Origin: Candidatus Woesearchaeota archaeon
GTDB lineage: Archaea; Nanobdellota; Nanobdellia; Woesearchaeales; JAHWIC01
Length of the DNA: 64,000 nucleotides
Direction of reading: 5' to 3'
NCBI GenBank assembly: GCA_019322485.1
Contig: JAHWIK010000015.1
Coordinates: forward strand, 28,608 to 92,607
Shown here: in pieces, positions 43,908 to 53,188 of the stretch
Layout: each line of letters begins with the position of its first letter
Numbering within the stretch: position 1 is the stretch's first letter
Made by a program: the position numbers and the translations under genes
Notes under the pieces: model-generated
Database searches by the model: none
What the model was told of the DNA's origin: nothing
The model's input: the letters and a program-made list of their open reading frames with translations, nothing else

Positions 43908-45110
43908 TTATTTATTCGGAACAAAATACATTATTCCTAATCCTATAACAAAGAATCCCATCAACAGCCATAAAGCTGGCTGGTAGCCTGCTCTGACAAC
44001 AATAAAACCAAACAGTACAGGTCCAATCAAGCCAGAGAATTTCTCTGTTAAACCTTGGAAGCCGAAGAATTGCGCCAACTTGTTCTTTGGGCTTAGGTGT
44101 ACTAACATTGGCCTGTTTAAGGTCCAGATTGCACCTAAGGCTGCTCCGCCAAGGCAGCCAGCTATTATGAATGTAACTACATTGTTAACCTTCATTAATA
44201 AGTATATGATTCCAATCCAAAGAAACAAAGCAGTAACTATAGATCTCTTTGAGCCGATCTTGTCTCCAAGTTTTCCGAATATTAAAGCACCTAAAGCAGA
44301 GGTTAAAGCCATTCCTGCATAAGCATAAAAGAAATTAACCATACTGATTCCTATTTGCTCGCGGCCGTAAAGATAAAGGAATACAATTGCAGTATTCATT
44401 CCGTCTGTATATAACAAACAAGCTATTAAGAAAATGAATAAGCTCTTGTGTTTTCTTGCCTCCCTGAAGGTTGATTTAATTGCTGAATAGGCTTTTTTAA
44501 TCCCTTCTTTTAGGCTTACTGTTGCTTTTCTTACTTTGTCTTTGACAAGGATGAAGGTGATTATTGAAAAACCTAGGAAGAAAATTGCTGTTGCTGGAAA
44601 GATTGATTTTACTGCTGCTTCTGTTTCCCAGCCAAGCATACTCATTAATATGTATGCCATGACCAGGCTTAGGATTGTTCCAACATAACCCATTGCAACA
44701 CCATAGCCAGAGATCTTTGACATATTCTTTTTTGTCGAGATATCTGTTAGTATTGCATCATAGACATCCAGGCATGCATGGAAGGTAAGTGTTGCAAATA
44801 CTCCAAGAATTAAGGCACCATACAATCCAATATAAGGTGTTAATGCTGTTGCAGTAACGCAAAGCAGGGTAAAGAAAATAACATAAGGCATCTTCCTTCC
44901 AGTTGAGTCAGATAAAGCACCAATAAAAGGAACAAATACGCCAGCAAGGAATATTCCAAGGCTTGTTACTAAGCCCACATGGAATTCATTCCCGCCCAAG
45001 AAAACCTTGATTAAAACAGGAAAGAAGAATGTTACATATAAAGCAGAGAAAGCAGTATTTGCTAAGTCATATATTGTCCAGCCAAAGATTTTTTTTGTTA
45101 GTTTCTTCAC
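43908..45110 (-). CDS. MFS transporter, UMF1-like
   Basis: 400 residues with about 12 membrane helices. The N-terminal FGWTIYDLANTAFSALYVTFFFP and the loop GALSDSTGRKMPYV match the UMF1 (unknown major facilitator 1) family related to Atg22. A second inter-domain loop reads GKLGDKIGSKRS. The substrate is unknown. It abuts the ligase gene, with stops next to each other. Confidence 0.88.
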   Translation of the reverse strand: MKKLTKKIFGWTIYDLANTAFSALYVTFFFPVLIKVFLGGNEFHVGLVTSLGIFLAGVFVPFIGALSDSTGRKMPYVIFFTLLCVTATALTPYIGLYGALILGVFATLTFHACLDVYDAILTDISTKKNMSKISGYGVAMGYVGTILSLVMAYILMSMLGWETEAAVKSIFPATAIFFLGFSIITFILVKDKVRKATVSLKEGIKKAYSAIKSTFREARKHKSLFIFLIACLLYTDGMNTAIVFLYLYGREQIGISMVNFFYAYAGMALTSALGALIFGKLGDKIGSKRSIVTALFLWIGIIYLLMKVNNVVTFIIAGCLGGAALGAIWTLNRPMLVHLSPKNKLAQFFGFQGLTEKFSGLIGPVLFGFIVVRAGYQPALWLLMGFFVIGLGIMYFVPNK

Positions 45111-45227
45111 AAGCTTCTTTCTGATATAATAGTATAAAATCTTTTTGGTTTACTATCTCTATTGTTTACTATTTTGTAGTGGTAAAATTGAAAAGCTTTA
45201 TATATAAAAAACCATTTTGGTCCTATT

Positions 45228-47192
45228 ATGGTACCAGATAATGGAGAAAAGGATACTGGTAACTCTACAGAAGGACCTCCAGAGGACACCCAAGGAGAAC
45301 CTACAGAGAGCCCTACAGAAGCCTCTACAGAAGAACCTGAAGAAGAAAAGCTTCTAGTAATAAGACCTTTTGATGAGGTTAAGGCGGATTTGATAAGGCT
45401 ATCTGAATCAACGGATGATGCTGAGAAGGAAGTGATTCGTGGTAGGTTACATGAGGACTTCGATTCTGTCTATCCTATGTTAAAGGGACTGCCTCGCGGG
45501 GAAGATGCTACACTTCTTTCCTACCCTGGGCAAGAGAATATGGTTTCTGCTGTGGATATGGTTGCTAAAAAACCCAAAAAGAAATATGTAGATATGGCAA
45601 GCCAACAACTAGGCAGGCTTTATGAATCGTATCAGGCAGAGGTTCTTCAAGCGAAATGGAATACTGAAGCTGAGAAACTGCAGTCAGCAGTAGCAAACCC
45701 ACAAGAGACAATAACCCATCTAAGAACTTCCCTTTCTTCTCATCTGTCAGGGCTTCATAGAGATGTTCGTGCTTGTACCATCGACCTATTAATAAAATAT
45801 AGGGACTTTAAAATAGGGGAAGATCCTGCTCGGGATGAGGAGAGGATCACTGATAGTTTGCTTGACCCTGAAGATGGGTATTACATCTTAGGTTATACCA
45901 TAAGGATTTTTGAGGATGTAAGCGCTAGATATAATGATGTCCGGCTTAAGCAACTTGCACTGAATCCAAGTATTGCTGATACAGCCCGTACCTTATTGCA
46001 GATAGTTAATGAGGCTCGAAAGATAACTGGGGAGGCTGGCCTTAGTTTAGAAATCTCGTGCAGGGAAGAACTTGAAGCTATGCTGGAGAAAGGAGAGCCT
46101 TCTCCTGCTGATTCAGAGAGGATACTTGCCACTAATAACGAAATACTAATACAACTTGGTAATTTCTTGCTTGATGCTGTTCAAGGCACAAGTTTAGAAG
46201 GTAAGTTGGATTATAAGAAACAAGACTTGCCTGAGAGAGAGCAGGCAGATAAACCAAAAGCGCCACGCAGGGAATATAAAAGGTCTGCTCCGAGCAGGGT
46301 ATTTTCAAATGAATCTCACTCTGAACTTGCAGGTCTTATTTGCACGCTTTCTGCTTCAGAGAATAACGAGGAGTGGGCAGAGATGAGGGGGTGTATAAAA
46401 GGAATGCTGAGTGAGGCGTATAGAGCAATAGGGATAACAGAGGCACATGTGAACGAAATACGTTTGACCTATCCTAAAGAGGAGGAGTTATGTTCTTTGG
46501 CTGATAAAATTCCTGAACAAAAGGAGACAACTTATGAATTAACTGCTAAGGTGAGAGCTCTTTATGAAGCTGGCACTGCTTACACTGCCCTGGCTTTTTG
46601 GAAGAGATGGGTGGCTTCATTAAAGGAAGAGTTGGCAACTGAATCTATGGTATATGATACCTGGAAAGGTGCTTTATCAACTTATATGAAGCATTGCGCA
46701 CCTGAATCTAGGGACGAAGTTAATAAACGTTTGATAGCGCGTAGAAGGTCAGTCATGGGAGAAGAAGAAAGCCAGAAGTATAGTGATGAGGAAATACTTT
46801 TAGCAGTAAATTCCGAGCTGGATGACAGAGGTAGGCCTGATTTAATGTTAGATCATTCTGCAATATTTTTTGAGGTTGCTATAGAAGATTACGCTCGTTT
46901 AGCAAATGATGTATGTAAGAAATGGAGGGGCACAACTGAGTTTATTGGTGCTATGCTTAGGTTTTGTGGCGGTGTTTCTCCTTTGGCAGGCTCGTTAGGT
47001 ATAACTGCAGATGATTCAGACAGCACCAAACTTAAGGAGTCGTATGAAAAAGGGCTGGGCTATGTTATGGAAGATGAGCATGACCCAAAAGATGTTGCTA
47101 ATACTTTAGGTACTTCAAAGAATGTATTGAAGCAGTACGGGGAAATTTATATTAAAATTCTTGAGAAGGTTGCTGAAGAGAAACAGAAATAA
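45228..47192 (+). CDS. Large acidic soluble protein, unknown
   Basis: 654 residues, no signal peptide, membrane helix or recognised domain. A Thr/Glu/Pro-rich N-terminus (residues about 5-38) is probably disordered; the rest looks alpha-helical with few Cys. A TATA box (CTTTATATATAAA, 45196-45208) centred 26 bp before the ATG indicates a leaderless transcript. Its stop abuts the 3' end of the convergent tRNA-Arg gene. It appears single-gene. Function unknown. Confidence 0.7.
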   Translation: MVPDNGEKDTGNSTEGPPEDTQGEPTESPTEASTEEPEEEKLLVIRPFDEVKADLIRLSESTDDAEKEVIRGRLHEDFDSVYPMLKGLPRGEDATLLSYPGQENMVSAVDMVAKKPKKKYVDMASQQLGRLYESYQAEVLQAKWNTEAEKLQSAVANPQETITHLRTSLSSHLSGLHRDVRACTIDLLIKYRDFKIGEDPARDEERITDSLLDPEDGYYILGYTIRIFEDVSARYNDVRLKQLALNPSIADTARTLLQIVNEARKITGEAGLSLEISCREELEAMLEKGEPSPADSERILATNNEILIQLGNFLLDAVQGTSLEGKLDYKKQDLPEREQADKPKAPRREYKRSAPSRVFSNESHSELAGLICTLSASENNEEWAEMRGCIKGMLSEAYRAIGITEAHVNEIRLTYPKEEELCSLADKIPEQKETTYELTAKVRALYEAGTAYTALAFWKRWVASLKEELATESMVYDTWKGALSTYMKHCAPESRDEVNKRLIARRRSVMGEEESQKYSDEEILLAVNSELDDRGRPDLMLDHSAIFFEVAIEDYARLANDVCKKWRGTTEFIGAMLRFCGGVSPLAGSLGITADDSDSTKLKESYEKGLGYVMEDEHDPKDVANTLGTSKNVLKQYGEIYIKILEKVAEEKQK

Positions 47193-47308
47193 TGCCCCTG
47201 CCGAGAATCGAACTCGGGTCTTCAGGTTTTTGCAAAATTGCCGCAACCTAATATTCTTTTTGGCTATGCCGAACCTTGTTCAGCAAGTATCCACTATACT
47301 ACAGGGGC
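47193..47308 (-). tRNA. tRNA-Arg(GCG), probable, with two insertions
   Basis: Acceptor strands GCCCCTG (47308-47302) and CAGGGGC (47200-47194) pair perfectly, with discriminator A at 47193. The T-arm is intact (CCGAG-TTCGATT-CTCGG). If the anticodon stem is TTAGG/CCTGA, the loop is TTGCGG plus A with a 13-nt insertion at 37/38, giving anticodon GCG. A further 30 nt or so, with small hairpins, interrupts the molecule between the D-loop and the anticodon stem. An alternative folding reads GCA (Cys). Identity is therefore tentative; that it is a tRNA gene is clear. Confidence 0.7.
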
Positions 47309-47320
47309 AATAATTTGTTT

Positions 47321-47824
47321 TTAATCTGACTCTTTTAATAAACCTTTCTTAACTTTGAGGAAGAAATCCTGGTTTTCTTTTAGTTTGTAATCAGCAAAGG
47401 TATGGTTAAATTCAATAATCTCATCACCATTAAATCCCAGAACTTTATGCAAGAATATTCCATCTCCAATCTCTGTTTTAAACGGCCTGTGCTTTAAGCT
47501 TGCCATGAAAACTCCTTCTTCAGAAATATATCCAGGATCAATGTTAACTGTTCTTTTGTTATCAATTCTAAATTTGTCTTCAATCTTTCCGGTTTGGATT
47601 CTTATTTTTGCTAATTCTTCATCATTAATTATTTTTTTAAAAGAAATAAACCTCTTTTTTAGATTCTTTCCAGATTCTTTTTCGTAATAATCGGTAAAAG
47701 TAAAATCATACTCTCCACTTTCATCATCAATTTCTCCAAATTGATTTTTCAATTCAATAACTGCTTTATCAAGAGCTTCTTTTTCTGAGTACATTACAGC
47801 CATTAATAGTTTCATCTTAACCAT
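47321..47824 (-). CDS. DUF4416-like protein
   Basis: 167 residues from ATG 47824. An upstream in-frame ATG at 47872 would add a hydrophobic stretch overlapping the promoter-like AATAAAAATAAATC and part of an inverted repeat. The core matches DUF4416: LLMAVMYS, DFTFTDYYEKESG, NIDPGYISEEGVFMAS and FNHTFADYK. The family is found in archaea and bacteria and has no known role. It lies next to tRNA-Arg on the same strand. Confidence 0.8.
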   Translation of the reverse strand: MVKMKLLMAVMYSEKEALDKAVIELKNQFGEIDDESGEYDFTFTDYYEKESGKNLKKRFISFKKIINDEELAKIRIQTGKIEDKFRIDNKRTVNIDPGYISEEGVFMASLKHRPFKTEIGDGIFLHKVLGFNGDEIIEFNHTFADYKLKENQDFFLKVKKGLLKESD

Positions 47825-47850
47825 TATTTCAATCTTAATAAAAATAAATC

Positions 47851-47888
47851 TGAAAATTCCTTTCACAATCACTATAAAGGAATTTTCA
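47851..47888. repeat. 13-bp perfect inverted repeat upstream of DUF4416
   Basis: TGAAAATTCCTTT (47851-47863) and its exact complement (47876-47888) enclose a 12-nt loop. It sits just upstream of the TATA-like stretch of the DUF4416 gene and downstream of the helicase gene. It could be an operator for DUF4416 or part of the 3' end of the helicase transcript. Confidence 0.55.
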
Positions 47889-47917
47889 TCTGCTTAATTT
47901 ACTTCATGACATATGAT

Positions 47918-47953
47918 GAGTTTTGCTTTAAAGGATGGAAGAAGGCAAAACTC
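47918..47953 (-). terminator. Hairpin downstream of the Hel308-like gene
   Basis: GAGTTTTGC (47918-47926) pairs with GCAAAACTC (47945-47953): nine perfect base pairs with an 18-nt loop, 31 bp past the helicase stop at 47984. It may mark the 3' end of that transcript. No strong T-run follows on the minus strand. Confidence 0.4.
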
Positions 47954-47983
47954 AGATTTATTTCTTTTTATTGATTATTTTTC

Positions 47984-49552
47984 TCATTGATTCCAATCTT
48001 TAAGACTAATCTGTCCTTTTCTCTTGCGTTCAGGAACTTTTGATTTATCTATGTCCTCGCCAACCTGCTTCTTGACGTCAATCGCAACCTTTTTCCCAAG
48101 TATTTGGACTAGTTTTGTGATGTCAGCTTTCTTCACACCTGAAACATCCTTAATCTTGTTTCTGAATAAAGCTCTTGCACGCACTCTTCCAACATTCTTT
48201 ATCCTAAGCAGAGGCAGCAGCTCTTCCTTAACACCATACTTAAGCCTTAACCTAAGCTTTATTATCTCGCTTATCAAAGATTTCAGCTTAAGAATCCTGC
48301 ACAGCTCTTCTGCTGCATAAAGAAGCCAGTCCGCATTATCCACTTTAACCCGCAATTCACCAGGCCTTACATTAAACTCTTCAAGAATAAATTCCTCATC
48401 CTTTTCATCTATCCAGTTCTGCATGAATAAGGCAGTCTTAACTGAGCTGAGAAAATCCTCATATTCTGGGTCATACATAGATGGAATCTCTTCCAGTATA
48501 GAGTCATGGTATGTCACCAAAGCTTCTTCTATTTTCTCGTATTCCTTTACCCTTACCTTGAGCAGGGGCCTTATTTCTAGTGTGTGCGATACCATCTGCA
48601 GGAATGAAAATGCTTCTGTCCTGTTATGGGCCTTTTTTAGACATTCAATAAAGAAATGCGCTGTCAGAGGGTCAATATAAAGCTCAGCAACCCTTTTTCC
48701 TAGGATTGTTGCCTTGTACTTTTCATTTCCAAATTCATCAGCTGTTTGGAAGTCAGCACTTTTGCTTGTGGATGTTAAGAATCCCCAGTCCTCAAGCAGG
48801 GTCAGCATCCTCATGATAATCTCTTCAAGCTTTTCCATATCCTTGAACTGATAAGCCCAGAATGTTTTTTCAAAAAAATCAAGAATGCTTTTCTTGTCAT
48901 TGATAAAGTTAGCAGCAATCAATGACAGCAGATAAGTCCTGAGAACAGGCTCGACTGCAAGCTTTGAATAGATGTCTTCCGGCTCTCCCAGGATATATTT
49001 CTCATGAATCTTTTTTTTCTCAGGCTTTGTTGCAGCTATTGCTATTGCCTGGCCTTCCTTGTCATAATTAGGACGGCCGGCACGGCCAGCCATCTGCAGA
49101 TATTCTAGGACAGGGATAAACTGCATTCCACGATGACCGTAACGCCTTAAATCCTTGAGGATAGCCCTGAATGCAGGCAAATCAACTCCTAAGGCGAGTG
49201 TTGGTGTGGCACAGATAATCTTTATTGTTCTGTCCCTGAAAGAATTCTCAATTAATTCTTTTTGCTTATGGGTTAAGCCTGCGTGATGGAATGCAATGCC
49301 TTTCTTGACGCATGAAGCCAGCCTTTCACACTGCCTTGTTGGCCTTGAAAGAACTTTTAGTACAGCTTCAGAAAGTTCTTGAAGTTTTTTATCACTTATT
49401 TTGGCTTTTTTAGAAATCTCTTCTGCAGTTTTTTCAGCAGAGCGCTTTGTATTCACGAATACAATCGCCTGTTTATTTTTATTTATAGTATCTAATGCAA
49501 GGTTTATTGTTGCATCATCAGCATTCCCGCTAATCTTTACTGTTTTATCCAT
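47984..49552 (-). CDS. Hel308/Ski2-like helicase lacking the first RecA domain
   Basis: 522 residues. It starts at the RecA1-RecA2 linker: QAIVFVNTKRSAEK (motif IV region), IAFHHAGLTHKQKELIE, ATPTLALGVDLPAF (motif V), LQMAGRAGRPNYD (motif VI). Winged-helix and ratchet domains follow, then a helix-hairpin-helix (LLRIKNVGRVRARALFRN). Walker A and DEAD/DEAH motifs are absent because the N-terminal half is missing; full Hel308 is about 700 residues. A TATA box 26-27 bp upstream shows the half-gene is independently promoted. It may pair with a separately encoded N-terminal half. Confidence 0.85.
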   Translation of the reverse strand: MDKTVKISGNADDATINLALDTINKNKQAIVFVNTKRSAEKTAEEISKKAKISDKKLQELSEAVLKVLSRPTRQCERLASCVKKGIAFHHAGLTHKQKELIENSFRDRTIKIICATPTLALGVDLPAFRAILKDLRRYGHRGMQFIPVLEYLQMAGRAGRPNYDKEGQAIAIAATKPEKKKIHEKYILGEPEDIYSKLAVEPVLRTYLLSLIAANFINDKKSILDFFEKTFWAYQFKDMEKLEEIIMRMLTLLEDWGFLTSTSKSADFQTADEFGNEKYKATILGKRVAELYIDPLTAHFFIECLKKAHNRTEAFSFLQMVSHTLEIRPLLKVRVKEYEKIEEALVTYHDSILEEIPSMYDPEYEDFLSSVKTALFMQNWIDEKDEEFILEEFNVRPGELRVKVDNADWLLYAAEELCRILKLKSLISEIIKLRLRLKYGVKEELLPLLRIKNVGRVRARALFRNKIKDVSGVKKADITKLVQILGKKVAIDVKKQVGEDIDKSKVPERKRKGQISLKDWNQ

Positions 49553-49573
49553 GAAAAAACAAGAAGAAATACG

Positions 49574-49583
49574 AATATAAATA
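49574..49583 (-). promoter_or_regulatory. TATA box for the half-length helicase gene
   Basis: On the minus strand TATTTATATT is centred about 26-27 bp before ATG 49552, matching leaderless spacing. It lies at the tail end of the upstream PKD protein gene's stop region, so the helicase is not a simple read-through cistron. Confidence 0.5.
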
Positions 49584-49584
49584 G

Positions 49585-51720
49585 TTATACCTTTTCTGTT
49601 ACAACGTACGTCTTGTAAGTATACTGCCTTGGTGGTATTGGTTGAGGTGCGGGTTGAGGTGTTGGTTCTGGTGCAGGCTGTGGTGCTGGTGCAGGCGCTG
49701 GTGTTGGCTCAGGAGTAGGCTCCGGAGCTGGTTCTGGTGCAGGCTGTGGTGCTGGTGCAGGTGTTATTGGTGTTGGTTGCGGTGCGCTTGTAACAACCAT
49801 TTGAGGAAGGGTTTGCCGTTCTATTACACTAACAATCCATCTGACACTTACAGCAGCTTTGCCATCAGAGATAATAACTCTCACCTCTTTTTTTCCAGGA
49901 GAAGTAAACCAACGTCTATGCAGCGGGCCCCCTTTGTAGCGCGCAAGTGGACCAAATATCCATTCATAGCTTAGTGCATCACCATCAGGGTCCTGGGCAG
50001 ATGCTTGGAACAAAACAGAGCTGTTGACATAAACACCAAATTGACCCACCATTGGGCTGACATTCCATACAACAGGCTCCCTGTTTGTGTTGTGCACAAG
50101 GACTACTGCATCTTCGCTTGAATTTAAGTCACCATCTGAAGCTGTAAAGGTGACTGTATATTGTTTTGCTTCCAGCCTTCTTGTCTCATCATGGCTGGGG
50201 GTCCAGCTAAACCCGTCTGCATCAAAACTTGAGCCGGCAGGCACATCTTCTGCAGATGTGACAATCCTGTCATTATCTGGGTCATAGGAATTAACATTAA
50301 AGTGTAAAACTGCTCCTTCATCTACATCCTGCTGAGGTATTTCCTCAAGAACAGGCGGCCTGTTAACATTATTTACAACAACTGTTACGTTCTTCTCAAC
50401 AGAGGTTTTGCTGTCAGATAATTTAATAAATACTGTGTAGGTGCCTGCATCATCATAACCAGTCCCTTTCACAGCTTTGTTCATCCAGCCGCTATATCTA
50501 TAAGATACCTTATCACCATCAAGGTCATATCCATTAGGCTCTAATACAAGGGTTTCCCCTTCATTCATGACTATTGTTCCCATATCTTCAAGCACAGGGG
50601 CCCTATTCTCTTCCATGACCCTAATCTTTATGGTTTTGGTTGTGCTAAATTCATTGCTTTCAGCCAGGAATGTTATAGTTTGAGTTCTGCTGAGTAAGTG
50701 GAAATTGTCAAGGAAATATGTAAAGAGGTTTGTTTTTTTAACAAAATCCTTGCTTGGTGTCCATTTAAAGACATTGCCATCAAATCCTGAATTTTCCGGC
50801 GCTTCAAGAACTGTGATTATTATATCATCGCCATCTGGGTCGCTGGCATTTACTACTAAGTTTACTTCCTCACCTTCTCTTACAGTTATATCATGGAGTG
50901 GTTCAATTATCGGTTCGCGGTCTACATCATAAACTACAAGGTCTACCTTTTTTGAATATTCAAAATCCCTGTCCCTTATTGTTATTGTTACCATGTATTC
51001 ACCATCATCCTCATAGGTGGTTTGCCAGAAATTTTCATTGCCTATTGGCTCTGATATCTCATATTCAAGATGGTAGGCTCCTAAATCAGGAAGCTCGATA
51101 CTTACTATGTCTGTTTCATCTACTTCAATATAGCTTATGTTATCCAGGAGTTGTGCCCTGTCAACATCCTCAATATCCATAGTCCATTCCTGGGATGTTT
51201 TAAGCGTGCTGTCAGATACAACTACTTTTATGGTATGCGTTCCCTGGTCAAAATAGTCTGCGTAATACTCAATCTCTTGCTCCCTGCCTAAGAATTCATC
51301 ATCAATGAACCATTTGTAGGTTAGTTCATCTTCGTTTATGTCAGAGGCCTCAGCCCTGAAGTAGAGGCTTTCACCCTCTTCAATTGACAAAGAGGTATCT
51401 TCTGGGTAGAAATCATATATTTCAGGCTGTTCTTCTTTTTTGTTAACAACGATTATGACCTCTTCTTCTGTGATAAGGTCGCCGTCAGAAGCAGTGACTG
51501 AGGCAATATAATTTCCAGCATCTCCATAGGTAGTTTGCCATTCTCCCTCGCTGTTTAAGGGGTATGTGTAGGAATATTCTAATGTATCACCGTCAGGATC
51601 ATCAAAAGAAGGTTTTATGGAGACAAGGTCAGTCTCATTAACTATCATATTAGTTAGAGAATAAGTTATTGGCAATACAATAATTAGAACTAATACTAAA
51701 ATTAACCATTTCTTATCCAT
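49585..51720 (-). CDS. Surface protein with seven PKD/cadherin-like repeats and Pro-rich tail
   Basis: 711 residues from ATG 51720; an in-frame ATG six codons upstream is less likely given a TATA-like stretch about 26 bp before 51720. The signal helix is WLILVLVLIIVLPITYS. Seven tandem Ig/PKD-like domains follow, each with DPDGD-type acidic turns and endings such as VVNNVNRPP. A Pro/Ala/Glu/Thr-rich stretch of about 60 residues lies near the C-terminus. No membrane anchor or sorting motif was seen. The first two domains closely resemble those of the adjacent 371-residue lipoprotein. Confidence 0.8.
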   Translation of the reverse strand: MDKKWLILVLVLIIVLPITYSLTNMIVNETDLVSIKPSFDDPDGDTLEYSYTYPLNSEGEWQTTYGDAGNYIASVTASDGDLITEEEVIIVVNKKEEQPEIYDFYPEDTSLSIEEGESLYFRAEASDINEDELTYKWFIDDEFLGREQEIEYYADYFDQGTHTIKVVVSDSTLKTSQEWTMDIEDVDRAQLLDNISYIEVDETDIVSIELPDLGAYHLEYEISEPIGNENFWQTTYEDDGEYMVTITIRDRDFEYSKKVDLVVYDVDREPIIEPLHDITVREGEEVNLVVNASDPDGDDIIITVLEAPENSGFDGNVFKWTPSKDFVKKTNLFTYFLDNFHLLSRTQTITFLAESNEFSTTKTIKIRVMEENRAPVLEDMGTIVMNEGETLVLEPNGYDLDGDKVSYRYSGWMNKAVKGTGYDDAGTYTVFIKLSDSKTSVEKNVTVVVNNVNRPPVLEEIPQQDVDEGAVLHFNVNSYDPDNDRIVTSAEDVPAGSSFDADGFSWTPSHDETRRLEAKQYTVTFTASDGDLNSSEDAVVLVHNTNREPVVWNVSPMVGQFGVYVNSSVLFQASAQDPDGDALSYEWIFGPLARYKGGPLHRRWFTSPGKKEVRVIISDGKAAVSVRWIVSVIERQTLPQMVVTSAPQPTPITPAPAPQPAPEPAPEPTPEPTPAPAPAPQPAPEPTPQPAPQPIPPRQYTYKTYVVTEKV

Positions 51721-51764
51721 TAACCCAACCCCCAACATTAAAAATTAAAAAAATAAAAAAGAAA

Positions 51765-52880
51765 TTATCTTTGTTCTATTCCTAGGAATACAGGTGCCCT
51801 GTTAACGTTTTCAACAGCCACGTTTATCTGCTGGCTTACTGAAAGGTCACCGTCGCTTACTGTTATTGTTACATCATAGCTGCCTGAATCATCATAGGTT
51901 GTATCCCACGCAAAGACATTCCCTTCCTGCTCAAATTTGTCGCTATCTGCTGCAAAGGATAGGCCGTCTCCATCTAGGTCAGAGGCTTCTACAACAATTA
52001 TTACAGGCTCATTTTCATTAACTATGATGTTGTCTAGTTCTTCCATTTCAGGCGGCCTGTTAACATTTTCAACTGTAATAGCCCATATCTGTGATGTCTC
52101 AAGTGTGCCGTCGGTTATTGATAACTTAATAGTGTGTGAACCAGCACTGTCATAGCCTAGGTCAAATGCGAATGAGGTGTCGGTTGATACTTCCTCGCCA
52201 TCAATCTTCCATTCATAATCCAGGTAATCACCATTAAGGTCTGATGCTGATACGCTGAATTCTATGATGTTATCCTCTGCTATGATTAATTCTGTATCTG
52301 CTGGATTAGCAAACTCAATTATTGGGGCCTCTTCTTTTCTGTTTACAATTATTAATACATCCTGTGAAGCAGAAAGGTCTCCATCAGATGCGGTTATTGT
52401 TACTGTGTATTCACCCTCATCTCCATAAGTAGTTTGCCAATCACCTATGCCATCAAGAGGTGATGTGAATGCGTAAGTTAAAGGGTCTCCATCAGGGTCA
52501 GTTGCGTCAGGTTCTAAGCTGACAAGCTCTGTTTCTTCTACTATGATAACAACTGCTTGCTGGTCAACAACGTCTACATCTTCTAATACTACTTCCTCCT
52601 CTTCCTCAATAATCTCAATGACCTCTTCAATGTCTTCCTCGACCTCTTCTTCCTCTTCCTCATCTCTTCTGAAGATGTCAAGAGGGCTTGTTCTTTCTTC
52701 CTCCTCTTCCACTTCTTCTTCCTCTTCTGCAACCTCCTCATCTTCTTCACCCTCAACAACAATATCATCCATGCTTATTGTAGAAACATCAGATTTGCCA
52801 TATATATCTTCATAGATTTGACATCCACTCAATAAGAACAAGACTATCACACCAATTACAAGTAAATATTTCTTAAACAT
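51765..52880 (-). CDS. Acidic lipoprotein with three PKD-like repeats
   Basis: 371 residues. Signal helix with LLSGC lipobox at about residue 20. A strikingly acidic spacer (residues about 44-105, mostly Glu/Asp/Val) is followed by three PKD-like domains (for example GDWQTTYGDEGEYTVTITASDGDL). The next gene downstream encodes similar domains (GEWQTTYGDAGNYIASV), indicating duplication or exchange. A GGAGGTG Shine-Dalgarno sequence lies at 52889-52895, about 9 bases before the ATG. Likely anchored in the envelope and possibly binding calcium. Confidence 0.8.
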   Translation of the reverse strand: MFKKYLLVIGVIVLFLLSGCQIYEDIYGKSDVSTISMDDIVVEGEEDEEVAEEEEEVEEEEERTSPLDIFRRDEEEEEEVEEDIEEVIEIIEEEEEVVLEDVDVVDQQAVVIIVEETELVSLEPDATDPDGDPLTYAFTSPLDGIGDWQTTYGDEGEYTVTITASDGDLSASQDVLIIVNRKEEAPIIEFANPADTELIIAEDNIIEFSVSASDLNGDYLDYEWKIDGEEVSTDTSFAFDLGYDSAGSHTIKLSITDGTLETSQIWAITVENVNRPPEMEELDNIIVNENEPVIIVVEASDLDGDGLSFAADSDKFEQEGNVFAWDTTYDDSGSYDVTITVSDGDLSVSQQINVAVENVNRAPVFLGIEQR

Positions 52881-52895
52881 ATACCAACACCTCCA

Positions 52896-53188
52896 GGTTT
52901 TTGTGTTTTTATTATTTTTATCATTATAAAATGGGAACTTCTATATAAACTTTATGGTAGTCAAAGCTATAAAACCATTTTTTTTTTACCACTGTTTCCG
53001 ACGACAAACTTAGACTTTTTTCGTAACTGGGTTTGGACGAATCGGAAAAATTTGCTGAAAAATCTGAAAAAAATGGGCCCGCTGTGACCTAAGGGTTTCA
53101 CCCGATAGACCCCTGTAGGGAACATAAAGTTCCCTGCCGCAATTTGCTGTATAGTTAAGATTGCGGATTGTTAAGTTTTTGAAAAAAA
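52896..53188. other. Non-coding region with a tRNA 3'-end duplicate and hairpins
   Basis: No gene is evident. The 24-nt segment 53065-53088 repeats the 3' end of tRNA-Ile plus flank (53180-53203) with one mismatch, 115 bp apart in direct orientation. Between them are three stems: GGGT/ACCC (about 53093), AGGGAAC/GTTCCCT (about 53118-53138) and CCGCAAT/ATTGCGG (about 53139-53168). No 5' tRNA half accompanies the duplicate. This may be a decayed tRNA copy or the scar of a small insertion at the tRNA 3' end. Confidence 0.55.
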
